Source: Saccoglossus kowalevskii
Lineage: Eukaryota > Hemichordata > Enteropneusta > Harrimaniidae
NCBI RefSeq assembly: GCF_000003605.2
Contig: NW_003122908.1
Span: 1,030,583-1,063,986 of the forward strand
Direction: 5' to 3'
Length of the DNA stretch: 33,404 nucleotides
A program made the translations under genes and the position numbers. Below, in pieces: positions 1-12,205 of the stretch (position 1 is the first letter of the stretch; every line of letters starts with the position of its first letter). The notes under the pieces were generated by a model. That model was given only the letters and a program-made list of their open reading frames with translations. It was not told the origin of the DNA and ran no database searches.

Positions 1-60
1 GTTCTTTTTTTAATATGAAATAATCAAATATGGGACATGTGTATAATAACAGAACCCCAC

Positions 61-158
61 ACCCTCCCCGTGGCTTCGCTCGTGAAAGTACGGCAGCAGG
101 ATACACCGCATCACTCGTGAAAATAACTTCCATACGCAATGAAAGCCACGGGGAGGGT
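61..158. repeat. 16-bp perfect inverted repeat (hairpin)
   Basis: Arms ACCCTCCCCGTGGCTT at 61-76 and its exact reverse complement at 143-158, separated by 66 bases. The interval is GC-richer than its surroundings and holds internal CACTCGTGAAA / CGCTCGTGAAA repeats. It could be the core of a small mobile element or a folded transcript; no target duplication was identified. Confidence 0.55.
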
Positions 159-917
159 ATCTGTCATAATACTTCATTATCACTGAAAACATTTTTCCCC
201 TGAAATAAATTCCAGTGAATATGCCATTTCCCTTACTATATTGAGACACAGCGCAGTGAAAATTAGATTCACATGTAATGCTTGAAAACATGTCAGCAAA
301 AATAAATTAAGTGAAATTCTACGTGACTTCTCACTTCATAATAGTTGGAAATGAACACATTACACCCGACCCTACCACTCCATATACAATGTAAACTACA
401 CCCCAAAACATCCTTTCACCCACAGTTACTACTGTGTTTCACCAGTGTATTCTATTTGACGTCAGGAGAAATTAAAATAAACAAATTAATTATAATTTCA
501 GCCTCTAGTTTACCACTGATTAAATAAACTACCTCGTCTTTATGTCAACTTGCAGTTATTCGTTGCCTACATCAGTGACTTCAAAATATATGTTTCAATC
601 CCAGGAATTTCACTCGCTGTTAATTGCATGGGAGTGGCAGTCTTTAATGAATTTCTATTGTCATGTCAATTTCTTGCGATTACTCGAACATTAAGCTGTA
701 ACCACATACCGCCTAGGTGCTGTAATTAAATCCTGGTGTAAGCACCATATGAACTATGAACAATGCATGTGAAGCCAGCTGTGGGGTATATTCAATCCTA
801 TAGATTTCTCATTGTTTGGTAACTATTTGCTGCAAATGCAACAAAAATCAATATAAAAAATATTACCCACACAGTATTCTACAGGTTACTTGTTTAACAT
901 AGTGCCTGACCCCAGCA

Positions 918-956
918 TAGATATATATATATATACAGCATAGATATACAGTATAT
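918..956. repeat. AT-dinucleotide-rich simple repeat
   Basis: An imperfect (AT)n run, with the block ATAGATATA repeated on either side of a CAGC spacer. Confidence 0.7.
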
Positions 957-1470
957 CAACCTAATTTGTTTATATTGACTTCAATATTAACTTATTTGCA
1001 TAATATTTCAAATCCTTTTTAGCTCGCTATATTTATGCGAGAATGACACATCGCAAATAGTGAAATTATACTGGTATCGTGGTGACCATGACCCCATGGA
1101 TTATAAGAATCGAGTTTAGGCTCATTCTTAATAAATCTAGCTCAAAACTAAGAAACAAAATAAGTTCACAGTTTGTCAACAACCCCATCCTCCCAGAGTG
1201 CATTATGATCAACATAACATAAAATATATATGATTGACTCATTGGGTTGAGCATACAAGCGGAAAGCCTTCTGGCCCTAACCTGATCGCTGACCACAAAT
1301 TTAACACTGCAAAGAAGAACAGCAAGTAGAACCAGACTGAAATCCAGAAGACGTACCTACACACCAATTAGAAGACCTTCAATTGAGGTCGTTTGTTCGG
1401 CATGTACGAATTGGTATGTAGAAATTGAAATGAAGACACTTAAGACAATATTAATACGCTGGAATGAATC

Positions 1471-1502
<32 letters not shown>
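1471..1502. repeat. (AAT)n microsatellite
   Basis: About ten uninterrupted copies of TAA/AAT. Confidence 0.9.
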
Positions 1503-2265
1503 GGTTTATTTCTTTAGTCTTAAACCACCTAAGGCTTGCTAATTGACCTTTCGAACTCCCGCCCCAAACTTATACATTCCCCATTTTAGAATGTATTGAC
1601 CCAGAAAATATATGGTACTGTGTAAATAAATATGAAAGGTTTTGAGGGCATATTTCGTGCTACAAGATGGACACGTGGGAGCAGTGTGTCTTGCGACTCT
1701 ATGCGTTTTGAGCTTACAAAATCTGTCCTATCTTCGAGGGCTGCATGACACAATTGCTGAAATAATCTTCTTATTTGCATGAACTAATATTTATGAGCAA
1801 TAAAACTACTTTTTTCAGGCACCAATGTCAATGGTATATTGAGTAATGATTACATACGTAATATGTACATGCTTATAATATAATACACACATCAATCATA
1901 CTCATATTGAGTATTGAAGTTCAATTCTGAGCAATTTAGGCTATCTATATTTATGTGTTTTGTTCACCATTCAAACTTAAATGAGACATGTTTCTGGTAC
2001 ATTTAATTCCATGTTCAACACATAAAGTAGTCTGATTGTGTTATAATGCACGTCGATTTTGACAACACAGATAGCATCCTGTTTACATATGCAGGTCTTG
2101 ATTCCATTATAAAGTTCAAGGCAAAATCAGATTTTTACAAAAATCATAACATGTGTGGTATAACATTTTTAATCAGAATGAACAAAAATCTGATCTTAAA
2201 TTATAGTGCAGGTGGATTTATTTCTCAATGCATGAAATATAAAAATGGATTTTTTCTGGATTTAG

Positions 2266-3110
2266 TATGTCCATGGAGATAAAAAGAGAAGGAGTCACAG
2301 CCAAAATAATCCTCCTAAACTTCTTTTGTTTTAGTCAAGTTTAATCCTATAATTCCCTTTGTCTTATCATCCTTTCACCCCAGGATCGTCGCCGACGCGT
2401 CATTTACTCTCAAGCGTTGCTGCGTACAGTACACACTCCAAGGTCTTGTTTTAGGGTGTCGCAGTAAATGTCAAAGGGCATAAAGCATGCGCAGATCTTT
2501 TATACGTAGAGGAATCGTGTTTGTGAGAACGGGAAAATTGGAATTTTTTAGTCCAAAATAAAGATCGTTTAATGTTCCTTGCAATGGTGCATGACATGGA
2601 CCGCACCGCGTTGTACCAGTGACTGAATTTTGAGGTTCGAAATGACACTTTTTGAAGTTTATATCCCGTGTATATCCTACTTCCTATGACAGTGCGTCAA
2701 TTTTCTTTATACACCATGTACAAGAAAATCGCTGCATTTTTTTGTTTTCGTGCAATCATTTCGTTCACAGCACATGCAAAAAATTCTTCGTCTGTAATAT
2801 GCTCTTCGATTTCGTTTACGTCTTCTGAATTTAAGGATATAGCAGTTTCAGCATCGTAGTCAAACTCGTGGGCGTTATCGATCGTCGCCATATTTGTTTA
2901 AAAGAATTGTCACGAAAACCGCCGAGTGCTGCCGAAGACGTCCGTAGTATGCTAATACATGGTAATCCTCACTGCGCTAAGAGGAAACTGTCCTCCTTGA
3001 TCCGTTCGGCAAATAAACTCCCTGATCTATGTACAAACAGCGGCGACCATCCTGGTACCTCTGATCTAAGCTTGGCTGTGACTCCTTCTCTTTTTACCTC
3101 CATGGTATGT
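2266..3110. mobile_element. Non-autonomous DNA transposon with 33-bp TIRs and 5-bp target duplication
   Basis: The left terminal inverted repeat, 2271-2303, begins CCATGGAGATAAAAAGAGAA. The right one, 3073-3105, is its reverse complement with a single mismatch over 33 bases. Both are flanked directly by the 5-bp direct repeat TATGT (2266-2270 and 3106-3110), the mark of a cut-and-paste insertion. The element is about 835 bp, too short for a full transposase, so it is probably a deleted derivative. The superfamily is not recognised: a 5-bp duplication is known for Transib and some hAT elements, but the CCATGG ends do not match the usual termini of either. The nearly perfect ends suggest a fairly recent insertion. 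Confidence 0.75.
2697..2891 (-). CDS. Short unidentified ORF inside the TIR element, possible transposase remnant
   Basis: A 64-codon frame with its own ATG, rich in acidic residues at the N-terminal half (for example NSEDVNEIEEHITDEEFF) and ending LYMVYKEN. It lies wholly within the inverted-repeat element. A second open frame on the same strand (2451-2648) follows. It might be the N-terminal relic of the element's own protein, but no family motif is visible, and it may not be expressed. Confidence 0.3.
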   Translation of the reverse strand: MATIDNAHEFDYDAETAISLNSEDVNEIEEHITDEEFFACAVNEMIARKQKNAAIFLYMVYKEN

Positions 3111-3416
3111 CTCTCATGAAATAAAAGCATAACATGTTGTTGACGCATTGTGACTAAGCTTTTACAACCTAAGATTCACTGCGTGTTCACATTGCTGTGT
3201 TTTCAACCACATATATGCATTATGGCAGATTTCTTGCAAATCGGTTTCACATCTTATAAATAATTGTATTACTGGCCCTGCATTATTAGATCAGCAATCT
3301 GCATTACTGAGCCCAACAAACCGCATTAATATACCCAGGAATCTAGCAGTGCAATGTCGAACCCACTAATATCCACGATTTAGTCCTGCAGCCAGTTTCA
3401 ACCATTCTTTTTAACA

Positions 3417-6400
3417 TTACTCGGCCCACTTGCCCGCATCCACCGGTATACTTGCACCAGTAATTTGGTCTGCTGCTGGTGTGCAAAGAAAAGCTGCCAC
3501 TTCTGCAATCTGAAATGAATTAAAATACAAACAAGGTTGAACAAATCTTACAATTAAACTAGTAAAAAAATTTTTTTTTTACTCAATGTGTGAATTATTA
3601 AAAAAACAACGCGATATTCTCGATGTTGATGTATTCATACATGTACATTAATTATGATAAAAATATGTCAGCAGTTGTAGTACAACGTGTAATAAATAAC
3701 ATACCTGCTCAACAGTTACAAACTGGCCGGATGGATTTCTTGTTTTCAAAAAAATTGCCTGCGAAAGAGAGAGCAGTTGGCAATATAAATATGTGCATAT
3801 AATAATAACCCATGTACAGCTGTACACTGTAATTTGAAAAAAATAAACATGACACATTCTAGTTTGAAATAAATCATGTACAGTTCATACAAACTGGTTC
3901 CTGTCAGCTATATTGATCTGCTTCAATATAGAATATATTGTATTGTACAGTAGTTGTAGCAGCACACTCATGGTCAAATCCTACCTTACGCTAAACACCA
4001 AAACTTACGACCCCCTAACCTGGGTGAGTGTGTCACATACTCAATAGGAATCCCAATTTCACTGGCCAAGATTCATTCACTATAGCTGAATTTGCTTTGT
4101 TCCACCGGGCCTTATTTGCGCCAAAAAGTCACATTGAATTGTCATTTGCTAGGGAAGATCGCGTCACATAGTCCCAAAAATGCGAAGGTATTAGGACGAG
4201 CATTAGCACATTCATTGGGAGAGACAACATTGACATTCACTTCCCGGAACTGTCGCCTTATCTGTATATGTAATGCAACAACACAAGCATTTTAATCACA
4301 TTTTAGTGATTATTTTTGAAAATCGCAAACCTAGTGATTACAAAATCATGGGGTGGCATACAATTCGCGTCATTCGTTGTGAGAAAAAAAGTTTCTGTCA
4401 AAACAATTGCGGTAATTCATGGATTTGAAAGTCAAATAGATGACTGGGCGGGCACCATAGAAGTTTCAGAGCAGGAAAAATACACTTCATCTTTTATCAT
4501 GACAACTGTTTGAAAGGCTTTCACTACTTAATTTAGCTTTCAAAACTTAGTAATTGCAGCATTCCAACATTCCATATCCGGTCAATAGGAACAGTGACAG
4601 GTGAAAGAAAAACATGGCAGGATTTGTGCGAAATCATTGGGTGTAAGAAGGAAACCAAAAATCCTTTATTAAATATATTTTATATCTTTATCATTTATTG
4701 AACAATAACTTAATTAGTGTTGAGGTAATGCTAAATAATCACGTGGTAAAGCCTTTAAAGTGCGATAAATTACACGTTGTATAGCACGAATAGCGATGAT
4801 TTTTGGGCTCTTCCACGCATAGGAAAAACTATTGTGGCGGACATTGTTATAGTGAGCCAGTAATATATCTTTTGCACACATATGTATGTGTAATTAATAT
4901 GCTGTAAGTACAACGCGACCCTTTGTTAAAAGATTTGTACTTACTTCACTTTCCTCTAAAGATATCCCCTCTATTTCAGCTTTTATTTTCATATTCTTTG
5001 TAGTCACTGAAATTTCAAATTAAAAAAATATTTTACATGTCACATATTTCACTTACAAACTTATTCGATAATGACAGATAACCTCAAACCAAACTTGTTG
5101 GCTTGTAAAAATGTTTACAGCCTTAACTGGCCAAAAAAAACATTAGCAGTTAAAACGCTAACGAAATGATATAACATTGAACAATGTTTGTATTGTTTCA
5201 TCTTTAGATAACTCTGCACTGCAATGCATCATAGGCAGACCAGATGAAACTTTAATGTTTCATTTTATTTTTGTGAACAACACATTGATTTGAGTGCTGT
5301 GATGTATAGTACTTCTGTGCACTATATTAGCTATTGTTTTGTGTTTATTTTGTCTAACATTTGGTTCTGTCTGTCCGGCCAACAAAGAAGGGCTGACCAG
5401 TTTATAATGTTCATTTGAAATGACCTCTGCTCTTACAGCACCAGCTACCATAGAATGGATCCAATCTTTTTAAGTTCAATTTATTGAATTTAACAAGACA
5501 CCACATACATAATTCCACAATGTTGCTTCAATTCATTTGTTATTATTATTTTTAAATATTATGTAAATCAGCAAACCATGACTTTACGTTTACTATCTAT
5601 TGATAGTACGCTTATTTACTAATTTATCATTACAATCAAGACGTGTCAATGATTTGGTCAAGAATTTCAATTTTTTTTAGTGTTAAACTTGTTTTTTGAT
5701 ACTTTGTCTTGCCTTCCCTGTGTGAGCTATAAATCCCTATGACTCTTTGTTCTGTTTTATGTTATTTATATATAATATTTGAATAGTAGTATTAATTGGT
5801 TTAGTACTATTGTTCGTTAGCCATTGCCAATCATTTACACTTCCCACCACATTCCCCAAGACACTGACACTGTCTGCATGAAGGCTTGAGCTGAAATGAA
5901 AGTGCAATGCACTTATAACAACAATTAGTTTTAATAATCATTGACTCGTACACAATGGATCTCGAAGGTTCCTTTAAGATTTACTCACAAGATGTTTTAA
6001 CCAAGGCAGGACATATAGAGTTACAGGTTACACCAGTACCAAAACAATCATTTGCCACTGTCTACGGAGAAATGTGAAACTGTAGTTTAAAAAAAATAAA
6101 TCAATTAATGTTGTTAATTCAGATGCACTAGGCAAAGTCACGGTAATATAACTGATAAAAAAGTAATAAGCAATGCAAGTATCAGTACTTTATGAATAAC
6201 CGTGTCTTTTCCCAGATTATATTTAAAAATAAATCGACTACTGGGATTTAAAAGTCACCAAGCATTACAAATGCACAGTTCCCATTATATGTCAAATGAC
6301 AAAGTCCATCATTAAATGTAGCAGAAGTAGTCTTCAGTCAGCTATTTTTGTTCGAATCTTAAAGAAATATGATGTGCACCAATTACATTACCCGAATAGT

Positions 6401-9400
6401 AACGACAATCGACATCCATGTGCAAGGTATCAATTGTGTCAAATTTGAATGCGAGCAGCCAAAGCCCAAAAATGGCCCTGAAAGTACGCACTAACACACA
6501 AACACATGGACGAACGGACGGATGAGTTCCAAATTAATAGTTTCTGTTTTGCCAATATTGTTCAAAACCGGGAATAATGATAAAAAAACGAAAACGACGC
6601 GAACAATATGAATTATTTTATGAATAAGTTTGCCACAAATATGGGGTGCACACCTCAGTAATAATTAACACAGTTTTCAGTTGTAGAAGAAAATAATCTT
6701 GCATAGGCATGAAAACATTACTTTGTATGTATGGTAATAATAATATGTACATCTCTATAGTTAGCATCTTATGCATTTTTGCCGGGGCGTATACTCACTT
6801 TTGTTAATCCGTCGAGACCGTGTTTTGAACAGTTATATGCTACAAAGGTCTTCATCACTTTCTTGCTAAATATAGATGATATATTTATAATACGACCCCA
6901 CCCTGGTAAACAAACACCGAATACAATAACGTAGCAACACAGGAAAAAAAATTAAATTAGTCTGTAATTAAGAGATGTTTTAACAGTTACAAAACGTGTT
7001 ACTGTATAAACCTACATATCATTTAAAAGTTTAGATATGGGCGAATACGGTACTGCATATGTCGTAGCATTGTTTGCCCGATGCATTACGTGACGGCCAG
7101 AAACGCATAGATTGGCAAAACCGAGTTGTATTATTATGATACAACGATACAATATAACATTACTATTTGAACGCCACCAAAAGCAACTTTTTTGCACTTT
7201 TTACAAATAGACATGAACATGTACTTTTTTTCTCATATTATCTTTCAAAAATCATTAACAAATATAATACCAAACCACATACGTTAACAAGTATAATAAT
7301 AGACTATGTGATGAATGCACCTTTCTTTTTCATGGCACCAACAGTCAGACGTACCAAGTCAAACGGTGCTGTTAAATTGAGCTGGATTATTTCATCCCAC
7401 TTATCAACTGGAAAGCTCTCTAGTGGAGCATGTACACCGCAGCCTGCAGTAAAATAGATTAATAGTGGTTATATTTCTCAAAATGATTATCACTCAATAG
7501 TTACTGAGAAAATGACACATACACTTCGGCTAACTCAAATATCCAATTATAGTTGTTTACTATTTTCATGGGTGAGTCAAAACGATAACACAAATACATA
7601 ACAAACAAATTTGATGTAATTATCACTGTTGCTATGATTACCAATATATCAATATATGTGGAAAGAAAAAACAAACAGGAATTGTAATGCACATGGTATG
7701 AATGCAGCCTTTCAGGCGTATTCATATCATTGATTGGTTGAAGAGTGGAATTTGTTGCAACACCAACCTGCGTTGTTAACGAGAATATCAACTCCATCTG
7801 GATATAAAGCCTCGATTTTCTTTTCACACAGATTCTCAATTTCAGATCGCTGAAGTAAATCGGCAGTTAGATAATGACATTTCACGTGGAACTCTCTGGA
7901 AACGGAAACAAGATACATATTTATCTTCAATACATTAAATATGGTATCATTAATTAAAGCGGGGGATTCATCGCCTGCGCATGCGTCAGATTAGTAGCGC
8001 ACTTTAGGAGCGCATGCATATATCTATGGTGAAAATGAGAGGTATTTCAATGTGGGGCCCAGGTGCGCTTCCCGTGAATACACGTGCGTCTGCACACCAA
8101 ATGTTTTCACTTGCCTAAACCATACCTGTCCTTGGTCCTAACCTAATTAACGCCAAAACGTGAGTAATATTTTTACATCCCCTGAACTTGGTTATTTGAG
8201 GGGATAAATGTTTTGCCAATGTATTAAAAGGCATTTGCCATTGATTTAGGTGTAAAAAATGTATCTACAGATACTTGATACTTATTTATTAGTTTACAAT
8301 ATTGCAACATAGTTAATTGAAGGACCAAATGTATCCACATATATTTGAGTGTTATTATAAATGAATACCAGTATTGTGAGAGTTAGTTCTCATATTTACT
8401 CATTTCGTATTCAGTGATTAATTATGTGAACAAATATTTGATATATATTCTGGAGTAAATATAATGACTGCCTTCAGTTAGCATAATCAATCATTCAAGT
8501 CCCTGCCAATTACTTTCCCTATGGTTATAGTTAGATGTGTGTTAAACTGAACAAGAGTGAATCAGGCTACCCCCGGATTTTTTATTTTTTATTCAGTCCA
8601 GCGACAATTTTACCGTACTAAAATAACAAGTATTAAACAAGGTTCTCGTTGTCTGGGAAGGTAGCCGAGTAGTACAATTAATCGGTAGTAACACTTTTAC
8701 TAGCTGTAATCAGTCGTTAAAATGTTGGCACTGCCAATTACTATCACTATTATCAGATGTTGACGTATATCTAACTATACAAGAGAGGGTAGAGTTTAAT
8801 TCGCAAAGGCAGCGTGATGGGAATTACAACTAACAGACATCAATATTGAAACACAAGTGAATATTCAATGCAACATTAACATCAGAAGAACAACTTATAT
8901 TAGATTGACAGGCAGATATTTGACACAATTTTGTTTTACCTCGAAAACAGTCCGGTACGTGGCGACGTTGGGCGCTGAATATGGCTGGTTTTCTTTTTTA
9001 AACTTAATTAAAATGCAATCCCTTATACAAATACAATTTAAAAATATTATTTATTAAAATAAAATGTAATCCTATTATTCATTTATTTAGTTAGTTTTGC
9101 ATATGACTTATTATTATTTCTATACATGCTCTGTTTACTTTGTTATGCTTCGATATGTTTCAGATCATTTGATTCACGTGTTTCATGACAGCTCTCATTG
9201 GGCCTCTAACTACTTCAATGTCCCTGTGAGTTGAATGGGAAATTGATTTGGTTCCGGTGAGTGTTCTAGCGTGATTCGAACAATCGGCGTTTATAATCGG
9301 CGGTTTTTCTTTTCTCATATTTGCCACGCCGTAATATGCGACCGTTTCATTGTGATTTTGTGAGTCTTGAATGATGTCTTATTTGCGTGTAAAGCCATGA

Positions 9401-9753
9401 CCTAGTTTCAACCATACATGTTCAACCATACAACGAAGTTGTTGGCGTTGACCCAATTGACTATATGATCGTTACGCTCAACATTCTAGGATTTATTACC
9501 GTTATTATCATTATATTGTCACGCGAGTTGTTCCTCCATATTGGTAATGTCTTAAATATCTTTAAATTACGAAATTACCATACCTTTGCAACAGTTCTCT
9601 GAGAGGTTCAATGTCCGCCTCAGCTCGCCTCCCATGTAGAATAATATCATATCCCTTTCTAGCCAGAATCCTTGCAATCGTATAACCAATACTGTCGCAG
9701 GATGTGGATCCAGTGATCAAAGCAACTTTCCCGATGCCCCCTGCATCAGCCAT
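3417..9753 (-). CDS. SDR-family dehydrogenase, D-3-hydroxybutyrate dehydrogenase-like, copy A (8 exons)
   Basis: Exons on the minus strand: 9753-9584, 7895-7768, 7443-7321, 6902-6799, 6061-5989, 5006-4945, 3758-3705 and 3509-3417 (stop TAA). All introns are GT-AG and phases agree; 807 nt, 268 residues. The Rossmann cofactor loop is TGSTSCDSIG (residues 14-23), the adenine-contact Asp is D69 in TADLL, NNAG is 97-100, and the catalytic residues are N122, S150, Y163 and K167 in YNCSK. The C-terminus ITGASIPVDAG matches the SDR dimer-face strand. The GLTK...GTGVTCNSICPA stretch resembles bacterial and animal 3-hydroxybutyrate dehydrogenases, which oxidise D-3-hydroxybutyrate to acetoacetate in ketone metabolism. 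Substrate is inferred from family likeness only. Arg42-Arg43 after the second strand may favour NADP(H). No targeting peptide is seen. The loop is two residues longer than the usual TGxxxGIG, and Ser21 replaces the first Gly of GIG. Start chosen by the shared exon-1 length in copy B. Confidence 0.9.
7896..9583. other. Intron 1 of copy A
   Basis: A 1.7-kb intron with no recognisable exon or repeat family. One CpG-rich patch near 7970-8100 includes CTGCGCATGCGTC at 7975-7987, which looks like an NRF-1-type site. The rest is AT-rich and holds nothing I can name. Confidence 0.6.
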
Positions 9754-9770
9754 TGTAACGGCTATGAACC

Positions 9771-9803
9771 TTGACCTGGAGCCACTAGACCGCTGAGGGC
9801 AGC
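9771..9803 (-). promoter_or_regulatory. Conserved proximal upstream elements of copy A
   Basis: Just upstream of the copy A start codon lie TTGACCT (9771-9777; AGGTCAA on the coding strand) and CCGCTGAGGGCAGC (9790-9803). Copy B has counterparts in the same order at similar distances (19843-19848 and 19864-19877), while surrounding bases differ. AGGTCA is the core half-site of nuclear receptors. This could be core promoter or 5' UTR; the transcription start is not known. Confidence 0.4.
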
Positions 9804-10089
9804 ATTCGGACTACCACTTTTTTATCTTTTCGGTTAGGTATCTGCTTCCTGTACATTCGTGTAGGATGTCAATAAAAGTCATGACCCCGTCAAGTTCATT
9901 GCCACAATCTAACACGGTGCTTGGTAGAGTGTAGTTTAGCAATTATATGCTTACATGACATATTTTTCAGGTTCTAATTCTAGTTCTAATTGAACATGGG
10001 AGGTTTAAATAAGTACATATATAAAACACAATTTGTACATTCTCATAATATGATACACACTATCTTAGTAACCGCCTACAATCGGTTAC

Positions 10090-10760
10090 TATTGGTAACA
10101 GCTCATTCTCGTTTATGCAATTGCGATATGGGGTTCCACAGGGATCGATTTTTGGCCTAAGATTATTTTTAATTTACATAAACGAAATAAATAAATCTAC
10201 AAATGCATTTGGTTTTCGGCTGTTTGCCTACGATACCAATTTATTTTAATTCATCACAAATAATGCTATTAACCTCTCCAACATTACCAATGACCTACAG
10301 AGAGTATGCGAATGGTGCGGTGCAAACAAGCCCACTATTATTATTCAAAAAAACAATTACAAGATACTAAAAACCTCACTGTAAACATTGAGTATCAACG
10401 GACGGACTTCTATTGAGAGCGTTTCGTCGTCTAAATATTTAGGGATATCAATTGATCAAAATATAAATTGGAAAATTCAAATTGAAAACATTGTAAAAAT
10501 CATTGCCCCTAAAGCTGGAATAATTTCTCGCATACGCCATTATGTTCATAGACCCATACTTTGACTATTATACAATTCATTAATTTCACCCTATCTGACA
10601 TATTGTCTAGAAATGAGGAAATGTACACATCACAAATCTGAGCCCGATTCTCACAAAAAATAAATTGCTCGATTAATAACTTTCTCAGATTTCCAAGCTC
10701 ATACCGCACCTACAATGTCAATATTGTAATTTTAAAGTTTGTGAAATGAATCAGATATTT
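10090..10760 (+). pseudogene. Decayed non-LTR retrotransposon reverse transcriptase (CR1/L2/jockey-like)
   Basis: The plus strand encodes broken RT blocks in order: YGVPQGSIFG followed by LFLIYINEI (about 10126-10190), FAYDTNLF (about 10224-10247), DLQRVCEWC (10290-10320), SKYLGISIDQNINWK (about 10430-10475), then IRHYVHRP and LYNSLISPYLTYC. These match the RT motif B to thumb order of the CR1/L2/jockey group. The catalytic FADD is changed to FAYD and several stops and frame changes are present, so it is dead. No endonuclease domain or 3' tail was found. Confidence 0.8.
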
Positions 10761-10872
10761 CACATAATGTTTCTAATGGTTTGCATTTGTAAATACTTTA
10801 AAATTCCTTCACCACGAATGCATGTATGACATCGTAGATATACGATATACATCCTTTAAACTGTTTTCAGTT

Positions 10873-11475
10873 TGATGGAAATATCAGGGGGGATCTTCTC
10901 CTCTGGGGTCCTCCACACGTGTAAGGGGGAAATCTCGTCTCGGCTCTATATCTCGTCCCCTTGAGGTACGGGATCGGGAAAGTCAATTAAGCTTTACAGT
11001 CAAATAAGACACACACAACGAAATACGTTTCAGCTCTCGTCTTAGTCGGTCATTCGAGCACTCTATAAGCCACAGCGCCCTGGGGAAAAGTCCCCAAGAC
11101 TATCGCAAGGCTGACCCAAGACTCGCCCAAGACTGCGTCAAGACTCGCCCCATGACTCTCCAGGACTGGACTGCATCTGTCCTGGTGTACGCGCCAAGAC
11201 CAACTAAAACAACTCTTTATTCATTTTCAAAACCTTAACCAATTACAAAGCAGTATTAAGACTCTAAGGCATGGCCTTCACACATTCAGCCAATCACACT
11301 CAGTACTGAACACGTCATATCTTTTGATTAATCGTTCACTACATTAGTAATTGCGAATACTAACTGTCAGAAATAGTAGTCCGAATAGCGACGGTTATCT
11401 CGTAATTAGTTCCAAATCACTGAACCAAGTTCCGTCCGGAACGTCGTATGGGCCTAAACGATGACAGACATAACA
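10873..11475 (-). mobile_element. Possible solo LTR
   Basis: Read on the minus strand, this segment begins TGTTATGTC, has an AATAAA-type signal in GAATAAAGAG about halfway, then a GC-richer block, and ends CA. That resembles an LTR (U3, polyadenylation signal, U5). No exact target duplication was seen at the ends and no second copy exists in the window, so the boundaries are a guess. Confidence 0.25.
11092..11163. repeat. Degenerate short tandem repeat (CCAAGACTCGC-like)
   Basis: Four to five imperfect copies of a 10-15-base unit with core CAAGACT or CATGACT, inside the possible LTR. Confidence 0.5.
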
Positions 11476-12083
11476 CAGCCATTCGCTAATAATCAGCTAA
11501 TTAAGTCAATTAACAGATAAGCAAAAACAATTTCATCATAGAAATAACAATTCCATACACCTTATGCAGAACTTAAACCAAAATTGGTTTATGGTCGTGG
11601 TGCAATGTGTTAACATAAAAGCTGAACAAACAAATGTTTGTCTGATGCATTTTATAATATGTATATGCCGCCACGTATAGTAGAATGAGTGTAATATAAT
11701 GCGCGTCATTTTTCAAGTGTGTCAACACCAACTGTTAATGACTTTATTTTAATCAGTTCACTATATTCCCACGGACGACACTTTCGAGTCACCCTACTTA
11801 CAAATGCAAATTCTGGTTGCATTGGCCTCGGTAAAATATTTTCAATCAGCATATATACATGGGGGTACATGTTGTTTGTATCTACACTAATGCATGCAGC
11901 CATGTGGCGTAATCCAATGTGTAGTATTCTCATGGTTTCTCATTCACTTAGAACGAATTACAACATTACGTGTCAGTACTATTGATTTTACTGTGTATGT
12001 TGTGTTGAACCACATATAAACATGTGTGTTGGAATAGTTTGGATCACATAGATGCATTATGACAAATTTCTTACAAATCACAG

Positions 12084-12089
12084 TTTATT
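12084..12089 (-). promoter_or_regulatory. Polyadenylation signal of copy B
   Basis: AATAAA on the minus strand, about 117 nt past the copy B stop codon. The 3' flanks of copies A and B share the stretch GCATTATGRCARATTTCTTRCAAATC close to here, so the 3' UTR was duplicated with the gene; copy A lacks a canonical AATAAA at this place. Confidence 0.45.
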
Positions 12090-12205
12090 TCAATTATCAT
12101 TAGGCCCAGCACTCAGCATTATGATACCAAGCACTCCCCAATTTATTGGGCCAAACACTTAGCATTATTAGATACAGTATTTGGCTTAAATTGTCAGACT
12201 TTTCA

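Larger units (their letters stand above)
1..2265. other. Non-coding stretch downstream of copy A
   Basis: No convincing gene is seen. Open frames are short, lack recognisable motifs and are not linked by good splice sites. It contains one GC-rich hairpin near the left edge, an AT-rich dinucleotide run near 918-956 and an AAT microsatellite near 1471-1502, each listed separately. Confidence 0.6.

Noticed and set aside
1586-1780. Minus-strand ORF; an alternative frame contains CPSC
   Set aside because: Considered as a LINE C-terminal zinc motif, but no supporting RT blocks are nearby.
7167-7457. 96-codon plus-strand ORF
   Set aside because: Antisense shadow of SDR exon 3 of copy A.
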